From: Lacticaseibacillus kribbianus
GTDB taxonomy: Bacteria; Bacillota; Bacilli; Lactobacillales; Lactobacillaceae
Reading direction: 5' to 3'
NCBI RefSeq assembly: GCF_020180945.1
Contig: NZ_JAIPUL010000005.1
Span: forward strand, 117,879-181,878
Length of the DNA: 64,000 bases
A program made the translations under genes and the position numbers. The notes below the pieces were generated by a model. That model was not told where the DNA came from, searched no databases, and worked only from the letters and a program-made list of their open reading frames with translations. Shown here one piece after another: positions 36,152-44,757 of this stretch. Positions within the stretch are counted from its first letter, which is position 1. Every line of letters starts with the position of its first letter.

Positions 36152-36952
36152 TCACAGCGCCCACTGCCGCAGCGCGGTGGCCACCCCGGACGCGGTGTTG
36201 GGCGGCGCCACGTGGTCGGCCACCGCCAGCAGGCCGGCGCTCGCGTTTTGCAGCGCGACGCCGACGCCCGCGGCCGCAAGCATCGGGATGTCGTTGTCGC
36301 CGTCGCCGATCGCCATCGTCTGCGCAAGCGGCAGGTCCCAGTGCGCCGCCAGGAAGCGCAGCGCATGGGCCTTGGACACGGCGGGGTGGGTGAGCTCGAG
36401 GTAGGTCGGGTTGGACCGCGCCGCCGTCAGCGGCAGGTCCGCCACCGCCGCGGCCAGCGCGTCGATGGCTTCCGGCTGCCCCATGCACAGCACCTTGTGC
36501 ACCGGCCGGCCGCTGGCCAGCAGCCCCGCGACGTCGCCGCCGGTGGGGGCGGTGCCGGTGATGGCGGCCTCCTGATCCGGCCACGGCCCGGGGGCGGTCA
36601 CCCAGTCCTGCCCGACGAAAAGGTTGACGCTGATGCCGCCCACAATCGCCGCGGCGCGCGCCTGAACCGCCGCCGCGACGCCCGGCGCCAGCGGCCGCTC
36701 GAACAGCGGCGTGGTCGGGCCGCCGGGGTGGGCGGTGACGATCAGCGCGCCATTCAGCGCCACCAGTGGCAGGGTGACGCCGAGCTGCTCGGCCAGCGCG
36801 GCCATCGCCCGCGGCGGGCGCGCCGAGGCTAGGCAGAAGCGCCCACCGGCCGCAGTGTAGTCGCGCACTGCGGCAATCACCGCCGGCCGCAGCCGGTGGC
36901 TGTCGTCGATCAGGGTGCCGTCGATGTCGCTGAACACCAGGGGAATTCTCAT
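36152..36952 (-). CDS. HAD-superfamily hydrolase, Cof type
   Basis: 266 residues. Motif I is DIDGTLIDD (catalytic Asp pair near residue 10), motif II lies near SARPP, and motif III/IV is GDGDNDIPML. The Cof C2-cap group dephosphorylates sugar phosphates, nucleotides or flavin precursors. Three in-frame starts (GTG 36958, ATG 36955, ATG 36952) follow GGAGGC; 36952 has the best spacing. Single gene. Nothing clear lies between it and the MFS gene. Confidence 0.9.
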   Translation of the reverse strand: MRIPLVFSDIDGTLIDDSHRLRPAVIAAVRDYTAAGGRFCLASARPPRAMAALAEQLGVTLPLVALNGALIVTAHPGGPTTPLFERPLAPGVAAAVQARAAAIVGGISVNLFVGQDWVTAPGPWPDQEAAITGTAPTGGDVAGLLASGRPVHKVLCMGQPEAIDALAAAVADLPLTAARSNPTYLELTHPAVSKAHALRFLAAHWDLPLAQTMAIGDGDNDIPMLAAAGVGVALQNASAGLLAVADHVAPPNTASGVATALRQWAL

Positions 36953-37107
36953 CATCACGCCTCCGTTTCACGTGGAACACTTCGCCCTCAACACTTGTAG
37001 TGTAAGCCGGTCGGGGCGGGGGAGGCAAGCACCGCGGCGGGGCGTGCGGCGGCCCGGGTGGGAACGGGCGAGGCCCGGGGCGGACGGCGCTAAGGCCGCG
37101 GAAACGC

Positions 37108-37135
37108 AAAAAGGCGCCCGCTTGCGCGGACGCCC
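37108..37135 (-). terminator. Terminator of the lipoprotein-SPFH-zinc-ribbon operon
   Basis: A 9-bp stem with one mismatch (37113-37121 with 37127-37135) followed on the minus strand by five T. Confidence 0.65.
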
Positions 37136-37207
37136 CTGATGTGCGGGCTGAGCCCGAGTTTCGGGCCATGTGCCGGGTGATCATCCTGGGTCGCGATGAC
37201 CGGCCAC

Positions 37208-38047
37208 CTATTTCTGGTCAAGCCAGATTCGGTCGGCATCCCCTTGGCCGAAGAACTTGAACATCACGCTGTCGCCAAGCTTGAGCGTGATCGTCTCGAC
37301 GTCGCCCTCGTTGAGCCCGTAGCCGTTGTCAACATCGTCGTTGATAATGACGAAGCCATAGGCGTTATCAGGATCGGAACCATTCAGGAGCCCCGGCCTC
37401 CAGCTAACGGTATAGGTCCCGGCTTTGAGGCCGCTGGCGTCGTTGGTGACGTTGACGGCAACGGCGTCGGCGCCGTTTTGGCCAATCAGCGTCGTGCTGC
37501 CTGTGAGGAATATCTCACCCTTCTCCCGGCGCGAGGTGAGGACGTAGCTTGCCTTTTCTTCCTTCGCGCTTGCGGAAGATGAATCGGCGGTGGAAGCGGC
37601 CGAGGATGAGGAGGCTGCGCTAGAGGATGAGGAGGCCGTGCTAGAGGATGAAGAGTCTGCGCTAGCGCTTTCGGACGCCTTTGACTCGGTGCTAGAGGAA
37701 GTGGATTCCTCCTCCTTGTCCTTCTTGGCGAACGTGTGGTAGGTCACTTTGATCTTTGCGGTTTTGGCGAAGGAATCGTGTTTCTCGAAGTCCGTCTCGC
37801 CGTTGACCGCAACGGTTTCAACGTCACCGTCCTTGTGCAACAGGGCAACCAGCAGGTCGGCGTCGCGGATGGTTTTGACGTTTTTGAATCCGGCGTCCTT
37901 CAACTGGGCCACGACCGTCTTGTAGTTCGTGCCCTCCAGGTCCGAAGCGCTCGCGGGCATTTCGATTCCGCTTTCCTCCTTGTGACCGCACCCGGTGGCG
38001 ATGCCGAGGGTGATGAACGCCAAGGCGATGATGATAAACTTTTTCAT
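37208..38047 (-). CDS. Lipoprotein with Ser-rich linker
   Basis: 279 residues. A lipobox (IATGC, Cys at 20) anchors it outside the membrane. Residues about 40-105 look like a PASTA-type or similar domain (YKTVVAQLKDAGFKNV). A low-complexity Ser/Ala/Glu linker follows at about 115-165, then a beta domain of about 110 residues with TYTVSWRPG and GDSVMFKFFG. It is the last gene of a three-gene operon with the SPFH and zinc-ribbon proteins upstream (28 bp after the SPFH stop). The fusion of a sensor-like domain to a flexible wall-spanning linker suggests a surface role. Family not named. Confidence 0.75.
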   Translation of the reverse strand: MKKFIIIALAFITLGIATGCGHKEESGIEMPASASDLEGTNYKTVVAQLKDAGFKNVKTIRDADLLVALLHKDGDVETVAVNGETDFEKHDSFAKTAKIKVTYHTFAKKDKEEESTSSSTESKASESASADSSSSSTASSSSSAASSSSAASTADSSSASAKEEKASYVLTSRREKGEIFLTGSTTLIGQNGADAVAVNVTNDASGLKAGTYTVSWRPGLLNGSDPDNAYGFVIINDDVDNGYGLNEGDVETITLKLGDSVMFKFFGQGDADRIWLDQK

Positions 38048-38075
38048 GTCGTCCTCTTTCTGAAGTTGTGCGGGG

Positions 38076-39200
38076 TTACAGGCCTAGGATCTCTTTTTTC
38101 TTCTGGTCGAATTCGTCTTGCGTTAAGGCACCCGCGTCGAGTAGGGACTTGAGCTTGCGAACGGTCTCAATCTGCTCATCAATTGAGAGCTGGGGCGTGC
38201 TGGCAAGCGGCTGTGCGGTCCCTGGATTCAGTCCCTGCGCGACGTTCATTCCCATCAGCATGCCGGCACCGTCACCGAAGCCGTTGGTTTCGATTCCCGA
38301 GGCGATTTTTTGCTGGGCGGCGATGTTGGAGGCCCGCTGTGAGGTGTCGTTGTACGCCGTGGTTTCCATTTTTTTCGTCGAGAAAAGCTTGACGAGCGCG
38401 CGTGATTCGTCTGAAAAGGAGATGGCCTCAAGCGCAATCGAGGTCAGCGTGAAGCCGAAGCGCGCCGGCCAGGTCCCGGTGTTTTGAGGATCGTTAAGAA
38501 TCGCCTGCGTGATCGCGCTGCCCTTGGCCGGCAGATCCGAGATCCGGTACTGCGCGGAAAGCGAGGCGAGGCTGACGGTGAAGGACTGCAGAAACTCGGG
38601 GTTGATCTGTGCGCGGGTCGTGACGTCGGCAAAGGAGTAGTAGGTCGTGTTCGCCGGCAGAAAGTTGCGCACGAAAAGCTCGGGGTCGGTGATTTTGATC
38701 GCATAGGAGCCGCGCGCGACGACTTCAAGGTCGGCACCGTAGTAGTGATCGTTGTACGCCAAAGGGGCGGGCGTGCCGAACTTGAGCCCGCGAATCTCGC
38801 GCAGGTTGACGAAGGCCACGTGCATCTCCTTGTCGCTTTGCCCGCCGAAGCCCAGCCTGTTCATCGACGTTTTGAGTAGCGCATCGGTGAGCCGCTCACC
38901 GGCAAAAACGCTGGCCTCGCCGTTTTCGACGACGTATTCACCCGCGTCGGTAATGATCTGCGTGATGCCGGCTTGGCTGAAAATAAAGGCCGCGACGTTC
39001 TCCGGGACGCGGATGATCGACCCGTTGGAAATCACGCCGGCGGAGCCTTGCGTGTTCGCGCCGTGGCCACCGTTCGTGTCCTGATGGTGGCCGGCAACGA
39101 CGGCCGTCTGCTCTTCAAAATTGCCTGCAACGATGATGTCTTTCCACTGATCGCCTAGCGTGCTGCTGATCGAGTCGGTCAGACCCTTGAAAATCCCCAT
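38076..39200 (-). CDS. SPFH-domain protein with C-terminal SHOCT motif
   Basis: 374 residues. The N-terminal part contains VPENVAAFIFSQAG and an SPFH-like core as in YdjI and the so-called virion core proteins of Firmicutes. The C-terminus carries a SHOCT motif (IETVRKLKSLLDAGALTQDEF). There is no clear membrane segment, so it probably associates with the membrane or a partner. The operon with a zinc-ribbon protein upstream (12 bp) and a lipoprotein downstream fits a membrane-stress role of the YdjGHI/phage-shock kind; this is an inference. Confidence 0.85.
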   Translation of the reverse strand: MGIFKGLTDSISSTLGDQWKDIIVAGNFEEQTAVVAGHHQDTNGGHGANTQGSAGVISNGSIIRVPENVAAFIFSQAGITQIITDAGEYVVENGEASVFAGERLTDALLKTSMNRLGFGGQSDKEMHVAFVNLREIRGLKFGTPAPLAYNDHYYGADLEVVARGSYAIKITDPELFVRNFLPANTTYYSFADVTTRAQINPEFLQSFTVSLASLSAQYRISDLPAKGSAITQAILNDPQNTGTWPARFGFTLTSIALEAISFSDESRALVKLFSTKKMETTAYNDTSQRASNIAAQQKIASGIETNGFGDGAGMLMGMNVAQGLNPGTAQPLASTPQLSIDEQIETVRKLKSLLDAGALTQDEFDQKKKEILGL

Positions 39201-39212
39201 AGTGCGTTCCCC

Positions 39213-39812
39213 CTATAGCTGATTGCTAGTGCCGCAGTATTCACAAGTGACCACGCGCCCCTTGAGGCCAGACAGCGAAGCCCCGCAACCTGAGCAGTGT
39301 GCCGTCGTTCGCTCGTTGCGCGGGCGGCTCGAGCGCTCGGTCACCGCCTTGGGCGCGCGGTCGAAAGTTCCCTTGAACGTGTCGATCGTGTCCTTCAGCG
39401 CGGCCGCGATCTGCTCGCTTTTGGGCAACGCGCTTGCCGCCTGGCCGTCGACGATAATATCCTCAGCGCCCGTCACGAGGCGGTTCAGCATCCGGACGAA
39501 CTTGTTGGCCGTCGCCAACGATTGGAAATTGACGCTCAACTGGTCGTTCGTGAAGTACACGTCCAGCTTCGCCACCGAGCTGTTCCGCCCCTTGGTGACA
39601 ATCGCCTGGGGTTGGCCGTTGAAGATCTTGACGTGATCGATTGGGAAAACAAGCGTGTCCTTGACCTTGCCCCACATCGATTGCTTAACGACGACGATGT
39701 TTTGGTTCGTGAGAAAAATCAGGGTGTTGCCCGAGCCGAACTCGTCCGTCGACACCGTTTCTTCCGGGAAAACCATGGATTCACTTGGTAGTAGTGTGTA
39801 CCCCTTTGTCAT
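39213..39812 (-). CDS. PH-like and zinc-ribbon protein
   Basis: 199 residues: an N-terminal domain of about 100 residues that looks like a bacterial PH-type fold (TLIFLTNQNIVVVKQS, FPIDHVKIF), a helical middle, and a C-terminal zinc ribbon CSGCGASLSG ... CEYCGTSNQL with four cysteines. Similar ribbon proteins pair with SPFH proteins in Firmicutes. First gene of the operon; start at ATG 39812. An AT-rich region upstream (39850-39905) holds a likely promoter with a TG-C-GATAAT element. Confidence 0.78.
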   Translation of the reverse strand: MTKGYTLLPSESMVFPEETVSTDEFGSGNTLIFLTNQNIVVVKQSMWGKVKDTLVFPIDHVKIFNGQPQAIVTKGRNSSVAKLDVYFTNDQLSVNFQSLATANKFVRMLNRLVTGAEDIIVDGQAASALPKSEQIAAALKDTIDTFKGTFDRAPKAVTERSSRPRNERTTAHCSGCGASLSGLKGRVVTCEYCGTSNQL

Positions 39813-40004
39813 GCTGCTTCTTCCTTAGTGAGGCGCGGCCGGCACTGTGGGTCAGCCGCGGATTGATAAGATTATTTTCACTTATTATCGCATAAATATA
39901 GAAAAATGCACGAATAATCTAACCGCGCATGCCCTTACAGCCCGCAATAGATAATTGATTAACTCGATTTACTGGCTGGTGTGAGGTGCGGGCGGCGCCC
40001 GCCG

Positions 40005-41153
40005 TCACGCCCGCTTCCACGGCGGCAGCCCCTCTGTGACCAGCCGCTTGAGCTCCGGCAGCCGCGTTGCCACCGCGGCCGGCAGGTGCCAGTCCGGCGG
40101 CTCCAGGCCCGCCCACAGCGCAGCGATCAGGGCGGCGACGGCACGCCGCCACTGGGCGTGGGTGGTGCCGTCCGTCTCGCGCAGGCCGGCCAGGATCGCC
40201 CGGGCGCTTTGGGGCAGCTGGTCCTTCAGCTCCGCGAAGGTCGCGGTATCGGTGCGCACGACCAGCGCGTAGGCCGCGTCCAGGCAGGCCTTTTTGGTGG
40301 CGACGTCGAGGTCCTGGACCCACGCGGCGATGCTGCGCTGGGCGTAGCGCGACAGCAGGTCGGTCTCGGGCACCGGCACGAACGCGTTGTCTCGGATCGG
40401 CCAGGAGAACGGGTCGTGCTGGCCCAGGGCGTGCGCGGTGCTTTGGATCACCCGGTACTCCTGGTCCGGGTCGAAAAGCGTCCCGATCAGGCTGGTCTGC
40501 GGCACCAGCTTGTGAATGCGGGCACGCAGCGGTGGGTCGACCACCGTCCCGAGGCCGGGTCCGTCGGCGTTGTACACCGCCGCAATCCGGGCCTGCAGGG
40601 CGGGTGCGGCGTGCGCGAAGGCGTAGGTGGCCAGCGTGCCGCCCTTGGAGTGGCCGGCCAGGATCAGCGTGCCGGGGTAGTGCGCCGCGATTTTGTCCAG
40701 GTAGGCGAGGGCGGCGCGCTGCGACGGGATGGTCTGGAGGTAGGCCATGTTGAAGTCCTCCTTCCAGTCGACGAAGGCCGCGCGGGTGCCGCGAAAGGCC
40801 AGCACGTGCCGGCCGCCGGGCAGGGAGAAGGTGACGGCGGAAAACTGCAGCTCAAGTTCCGCGTCGAGGCGGTCGACCGCGTCGTGGACGCGGATGTCTT
40901 GGTAGCGCGGCTGGTGGGCGAGCACGGCCAACAGCGCAGCGTTAGGTCCCGGCCGCCAGGTGTCCTGGGTCAGGGCGGTGAAGCTCGCCGGCGGCAGGTC
41001 GCCGAGGCGGTTGAGCGTCGGGGCGATGGTATGGAAGGGAAAATAGGCGAGCTGGGCGAAGATCACGCCGTCCACCGTGGTCACCGGCAGCGCGGCGAAG
41101 CTTCGGTCGCCGACCGCCTTGGCGTAGCCGGTCAAGTTAAGCAAGTGGTTCAC
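40005..41153 (-). CDS. DUF2974-like alpha/beta hydrolase
   Basis: About 382 residues. An alpha/beta-hydrolase fold with nucleophile motif GHSKGG (Ser near residue 175), preceded by AFRGTRAAFVDWKEDFNM, matches the DUF2974/Mbeg1-like lipase group. Substrate is unknown. The start is uncertain: GTG 41153 gives the family-typical NHLLN opening, TTG 41144 has a better-placed GAGGTG, and a longer in-frame start exists. It lies divergent to the metal ATPase gene, with about 160 bp between them. Confidence 0.83.
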   Translation of the reverse strand: MNHLLNLTGYAKAVGDRSFAALPVTTVDGVIFAQLAYFPFHTIAPTLNRLGDLPPASFTALTQDTWRPGPNAALLAVLAHQPRYQDIRVHDAVDRLDAELELQFSAVTFSLPGGRHVLAFRGTRAAFVDWKEDFNMAYLQTIPSQRAALAYLDKIAAHYPGTLILAGHSKGGTLATYAFAHAAPALQARIAAVYNADGPGLGTVVDPPLRARIHKLVPQTSLIGTLFDPDQEYRVIQSTAHALGQHDPFSWPIRDNAFVPVPETDLLSRYAQRSIAAWVQDLDVATKKACLDAAYALVVRTDTATFAELKDQLPQSARAILAGLRETDGTTHAQWRRAVAALIAALWAGLEPPDWHLPAAVATRLPELKRLVTEGLPPWKRA

Positions 41154-41243
41154 CTCACATGCGTCTTTTTCCTTAGTATGCCACAAGTCGCCGGCCGCGG
41201 TCGTCACCCGCCCGCGAACTTTTTACTGACTTTTTGTCAGAAC

Positions 41244-41285
41244 TTGACGCGCGTCAAGTTTTTCCCCGCCGGCCCCCCGTATACT
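41244..41285 (+). promoter_or_regulatory. FNR/FLP-type box and promoter of the metal ATPase gene
   Basis: TTGACGCGCGTCAA (41244-41257) fits the FNR-family TTGA-N6-TCAA pattern and is perfectly palindromic. The -10 is TATACT (41280-41285). Predicted start near 41292 puts the box centre at about -41.5, the class II activator position. The same layout precedes the CopZ-like gene. Confidence 0.75.
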
Positions 41286-41316
41286 TGGGTCATCAAACGT
41301 GATAGGGGAGCGGATC

Positions 41317-43191
41317 ATGAAATTTCAAAAATGGTTGCAAGATCATAGTCAACACATCACCTGGCTGTCAGCGGCGCTGATCGTGCTGGGGTACGCCGGC
41401 AAGTTCACGCACGTCGGCCTGCTTTACACCTGGGCCTTGGCGATTGCCTCGCTGATCGCGGTGGTGCCGATCGCGGTGCACGCCTTCCAGGCGCTGAAGG
41501 TGAAGGTCGTCTCCATCGAGCTTCTGGTCACCATCGCCGTCATCGGCGCGTTCGTGATCGGCGAGTACAACGAGAGCGCCATCGTCACCTTCCTCTTCCT
41601 GTTCGGGAACTTCCTGGAACAAAAGACCTTGAGCAAGACGCGCGAGTCCATCCGCAGCCTGACCGACATGGCGCCGACCACGGCGCAGGTGCTGCAGGAA
41701 GACGGCACCACCGAGGAGACCGACGTCGATGACGTCGAGGTCGATGACGTGGTGGTGGTCAAAACAGGCGCGGCCATCCCGGTCGACGGGGTGGTCGTGG
41801 ACGGCAGCGGGTACGCCGATGAGGCCGCCGTCACCGGCGAGTCCCGCGCGGTCAAAAAGGCCGCGGGCGCGCAGGTGTTCTCCGGCACCATCCTGAGCGA
41901 CGGCGCGCTGAACGTGCGGGCCACCAAGGTCGGTGACGACACCACCTTCGCCAAAATCGTCGAGCTGGTCGAGGACGCGCAGGACACCAAGTCCCACGCC
42001 GAGAAGTTCATCGACCGCTTCGCGCAGTACTACACCCCCGCGGTGCTCCTGATCGCGCTGGTGGTCGGGCTGGTCAGCCAGGACTTCAAGCTGGCGATCA
42101 CCGTGCTGGTGCTCGGGTGCCCCGGGGCCCTGGTCATCGGCGCGCCGGTTTCCAACGTCGCCGGCATCGGCAACGGCGCCAAGCGCGGCATCCTGGTCAA
42201 GGGTGGCGAGGCGATGGACCAGTTCGCCAAGATCGACACCTTCGTTTTCGACAAAACCGGCACCCTGACGAAGGGCGAAACCGCCGTCTCCGCCGTCACC
42301 ACCTACCGTGGGACGGAAGACGAGCTGCTGGCGCAGGCCGCGGCGCTTGAGACCCTGTCGGACCACCCGCTGGGCCGCGCCGTCATCACCGAGGCGACCC
42401 GCCGCAACCTCGCGTTCAACCAGCCTTTGTTCGATCACCAGACCTTGCGCGGCCAGGGCATCACCGCCAAGGTCGCCGGTGTTGAGGTGTGCGCCGGCAA
42501 CGAGAAGCTGCTGGCGGCGCACCACATCGCGCTCACCGCTGAGCAACAGGCCGACGTGCTCAAGCTGCAACAAACCGGCAGCTCGCTGATCATCGTCGCC
42601 GTCAACGGCCAGGTCGCCGGGCTGATCGGGGTCGCCGACGTCGTGCGGCCGGAAGCCAAGGCCGCCCTCGCCGCCCTGAAGAAGGCCGGTGCCAAGCACC
42701 TGGTGATGCTGACCGGCGACAACCAGGTCACCGCCGATTACGTGGCCAAGACGCTCGGCGTCGACGAGGTCCACGCCGGCCTGATGCCCGACGAGAAGGT
42801 CACCTTCGTCAAGCAGTTCCAGAAAGCCGGCCAGCGCGTCGCGTTCGTCGGCGACGGCATCAACGACTCGCCGTCCCTGGCCACCGCCGACATCGGCATC
42901 GCGATGGGCTCCGGCACGGACGTCGCGATCGAGACCTCCGACGTCGTCTTGATGCAGTCCAGCTTCAAGGCCCTGGTTCACGCCTACCGCCTGGCGAAAA
43001 AGACGGTGCTGAACACCCGCGAGAACGTGACGATCGCGATTCTGGTCGTGGCCTTCCTGCTGCTCGGCCTGGTCGCCGGCTTCATCTACATGGCATCCGG
43101 CATGTTCGTCCACGAGGCCTCGATCCTGGTCGTGATCTTCAACGCGATGCGCCTGATCAATTTCGGCGGTCGCGCGGAAAAAGTTGCGTAA
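41317..43191 (+). CDS. Heavy-metal P-type ATPase with CPG motif
   Basis: 624 residues from ATG 41317, behind AGGGGAGC. It has the P1B layout but no N-terminal metal-binding domain: membrane pairs at the start, TGES-type actuator loop (VTGESRAVKK), metal-site motif CPG at 268-270 instead of the usual CPC, phosphorylation site DKTGTLTKGE (Asp 312), and GDGINDSP hinge. P1B ATPases pump Cu, Zn, Cd or related ions across the membrane. The CPG variant makes ion choice uncertain. The FNR-type box suggests control by an FLP-like regulator. A metal-chaperone gene follows. Confidence 0.92.
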   Translation: MKFQKWLQDHSQHITWLSAALIVLGYAGKFTHVGLLYTWALAIASLIAVVPIAVHAFQALKVKVVSIELLVTIAVIGAFVIGEYNESAIVTFLFLFGNFLEQKTLSKTRESIRSLTDMAPTTAQVLQEDGTTEETDVDDVEVDDVVVVKTGAAIPVDGVVVDGSGYADEAAVTGESRAVKKAAGAQVFSGTILSDGALNVRATKVGDDTTFAKIVELVEDAQDTKSHAEKFIDRFAQYYTPAVLLIALVVGLVSQDFKLAITVLVLGCPGALVIGAPVSNVAGIGNGAKRGILVKGGEAMDQFAKIDTFVFDKTGTLTKGETAVSAVTTYRGTEDELLAQAAALETLSDHPLGRAVITEATRRNLAFNQPLFDHQTLRGQGITAKVAGVEVCAGNEKLLAAHHIALTAEQQADVLKLQQTGSSLIIVAVNGQVAGLIGVADVVRPEAKAALAALKKAGAKHLVMLTGDNQVTADYVAKTLGVDEVHAGLMPDEKVTFVKQFQKAGQRVAFVGDGINDSPSLATADIGIAMGSGTDVAIETSDVVLMQSSFKALVHAYRLAKKTVLNTRENVTIAILVVAFLLLGLVAGFIYMASGMFVHEASILVVIFNAMRLINFGGRAEKVA

Positions 43192-43192
43192 C

Positions 43193-43234
43193 TTGACCTG
43201 CGTCAATTTTTTCTCCGCCGGTCACACCTACAAT
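43193..43234 (+). promoter_or_regulatory. FNR/FLP-type box and promoter of the CopZ-like gene
   Basis: TTGACCTGCGTCAA (43193-43206) and a -10 TACAAT (43229-43234) are spaced exactly as at 41244/41280, giving a centre of about -41.5. It begins right after the ATPase stop, so the small gene has its own coordinated promoter. Confidence 0.75.
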
Positions 43235-43263
43235 AGATTTATAAAGAAAAGGGAGGAACCATT

Positions 43264-43494
43264 ATGAACAAGAAAATCATTATGCAGCTGGATGAACTGA
43301 CTTGCCCATCCTGCCTGACCAAGATCGAGGGCGCCGTCAAGAACACGAAGGGCGTCGGCGCCGTCAAGGTCCTGTTCAACGCCGGCAAGGTGAAGGCCGA
43401 GTTCGACGACAGCCAGGTCTCGGCCGACGATCTCAGCCAGGTCGTCACCAAGCTGGGCTACGAGGTCCAGGGCGTCAAGGTCAAGGATCTGTAG
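43264..43494 (+). CDS. Heavy-metal-associated (CopZ-like) metallochaperone
   Basis: 76 residues with the ferredoxin-like HMA fold and CPSC metal site (Cys 14 and 17). ATG at 43264 follows GGGAGG. In copper or zinc systems such a protein hands ions to the P-type ATPase, which here lacks its own HMA domain. It shares the ATPase's FNR-type promoter layout, so the pair is probably co-regulated. Confidence 0.92.
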   Translation: MNKKIIMQLDELTCPSCLTKIEGAVKNTKGVGAVKVLFNAGKVKAEFDDSQVSADDLSQVVTKLGYEVQGVKVKDL

Positions 43495-43535
43495 CTAGTC
43501 GCACCCGCGTCGCGCTGCGGAACCCGTTTTGAAGT

Positions 43536-43740
43536 GGAGGGCCGGGCTCCGGCCCGGCAGGCGCGGTGCTTCCGGCTCCGGGCCGAGGCGGCGGAACGCG
43601 TGGGGCTCCCTGGAGCCCGCAAGCGGTCTCCAGACCCGCCCTTGCTGTAAGCCGGCAAAGACCGCCGGCTAACAGCAATGTCACGCTGGCTCGCCTCGGC
43701 CCTCCGCCTCCAGCACCACGCCGGCCGGGCCTCCGCCCTA
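43536..43740. other. Large GC-rich multi-hairpin element
   Basis: No gene. The stretch folds on paper as a long closing helix (43560-43570 with 43712-43722; then 43580-43590 with 43692-43702, 11 bp perfect) around three hairpins: 43603-43619, 43623-43638 and 43642-43678. A separate perfect palindrome is at 43541-43558. The third hairpin pairs TTGCTGTAAGCCGGC with its complement around a short loop. It could be a structured RNA or a mobile palindrome. Confidence 0.5.
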
Positions 43741-43873
43741 CACAGTGGGCCGCAGCGGCTGTGGCGCTGGCCATCCACCACTGGTGGCATCGCATAAGCT
43801 GTCTGATTGGTCATCGGTGAGGCAGCGAGAACCACTTAGCATCAGCAGAACAGCGTCCATACTATCCAGATTC

Positions 43874-43903
43874 AAACCAAACCAAACCAAACCAAACCAA
43901 ACC
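43874..43903 (+). repeat. Six tandem AAACC repeats in the Dps leader
   Basis: Exactly six AAACC units, about 170 bp ahead of the Dps start. The leader from 43840 to 44060 is rich in A and C and poor in G, in contrast to its surroundings. Function unknown; slippage could change promoter or leader length. Confidence 0.8.
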
Positions 43904-44074
43904 AGTCCGGTTCAACCCCCAAAAGAAACCAAGCTAGTCCAGACCGTTCTATCCAGGTTTGAGCTATTGTCAATACAGGACGTATCATCTTCATACCAAT
44001 TCCAAACAGCCCAAATAAAACCCCAAAGCGTTCCACTAGATAAACACCGACAAAAACCCAACGGAGGAATCACC

Positions 44075-44629
44075 ATGCCAACCAAAGAAGCCATTGAAGC
44101 CAAGTACCAAGCCGAAGTCAAGCAGGCCGATCTCGACCACCACAAGCCGACCGCCGGCGCCATGACCGGGCACATTCTCGCCAACCTGTGGGTCCTGGAC
44201 GTCAAGTTCCACCAGGCCCTCTGGTTCGTCCACGGGCCACAGAGCTACCAGCTCCAGCAGGTTTACACCGACCTGATTGCGGCCAACCGCAAGCAGATCG
44301 ACGAGCTCGGCGGCGTGCTTTTGGATGAAAACGAGTTCCCGCCGGCCACGGTCGACGAGTACGTGCGCTACGCCAAAATCGCCGAGGAGCCGCGCCTGAA
44401 GTATGAGGATGCGGCGCAGGTGATTGACGCCACGGCGCACGACTTCACCACCGCAAACATGTTCATCGACCGCGCGATCAAGCTCGCCGAGCGCGAGAGC
44501 CGACCGGCGATGGCCGCCTTCCTGACCGGCCTGCGCGGCTACAACAACCAGCAGGTCCGCAAGCTGCAGGCCTTCCTGGGCAAGACCGCCTGGGAGGGGC
44601 TGGTCGAGATCGACGACGACGAGGACTAG
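44075..44629 (+). CDS. dps: Dps-family DNA-protection protein, second copy
   Basis: 184 residues from ATG 44075, behind ACGGAGG. The ferroxidase motif is WVLDVKFHQALWFVHGP with the later IDELGGVLLDE. It differs from the Dps at 24256 by about 27 extra residues at the ends and by an HGP in place of RGP. It is preceded by an A/C-rich leader with a pentamer repeat and followed by a strong terminator, so it is a single transcript. Two Dps subtypes in one window suggest different iron or stress control. Confidence 0.9.
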   Translation: MPTKEAIEAKYQAEVKQADLDHHKPTAGAMTGHILANLWVLDVKFHQALWFVHGPQSYQLQQVYTDLIAANRKQIDELGGVLLDENEFPPATVDEYVRYAKIAEEPRLKYEDAAQVIDATAHDFTTANMFIDRAIKLAERESRPAMAAFLTGLRGYNNQQVRKLQAFLGKTAWEGLVEIDDDED

Positions 44630-44644
44630 GACTAGGGCATGACG

Positions 44645-44680
44645 AAAAGCCGAGGTGCGACGATGCGCCTCGGCTTTTTT
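44645..44680 (+). terminator. Terminator of the second Dps gene
   Basis: An 11-bp stem of AAAAGCCGAGG and its complement with a T-run of six. Confidence 0.88.
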
Positions 44681-44757
44681 GTCGTGCCGGCGTGGTGGTT
44701 GCGTGACCTCACAACGTGCCAATCAGCGGTACCCGCCAGCGGCTGATTTTTCAGTCC

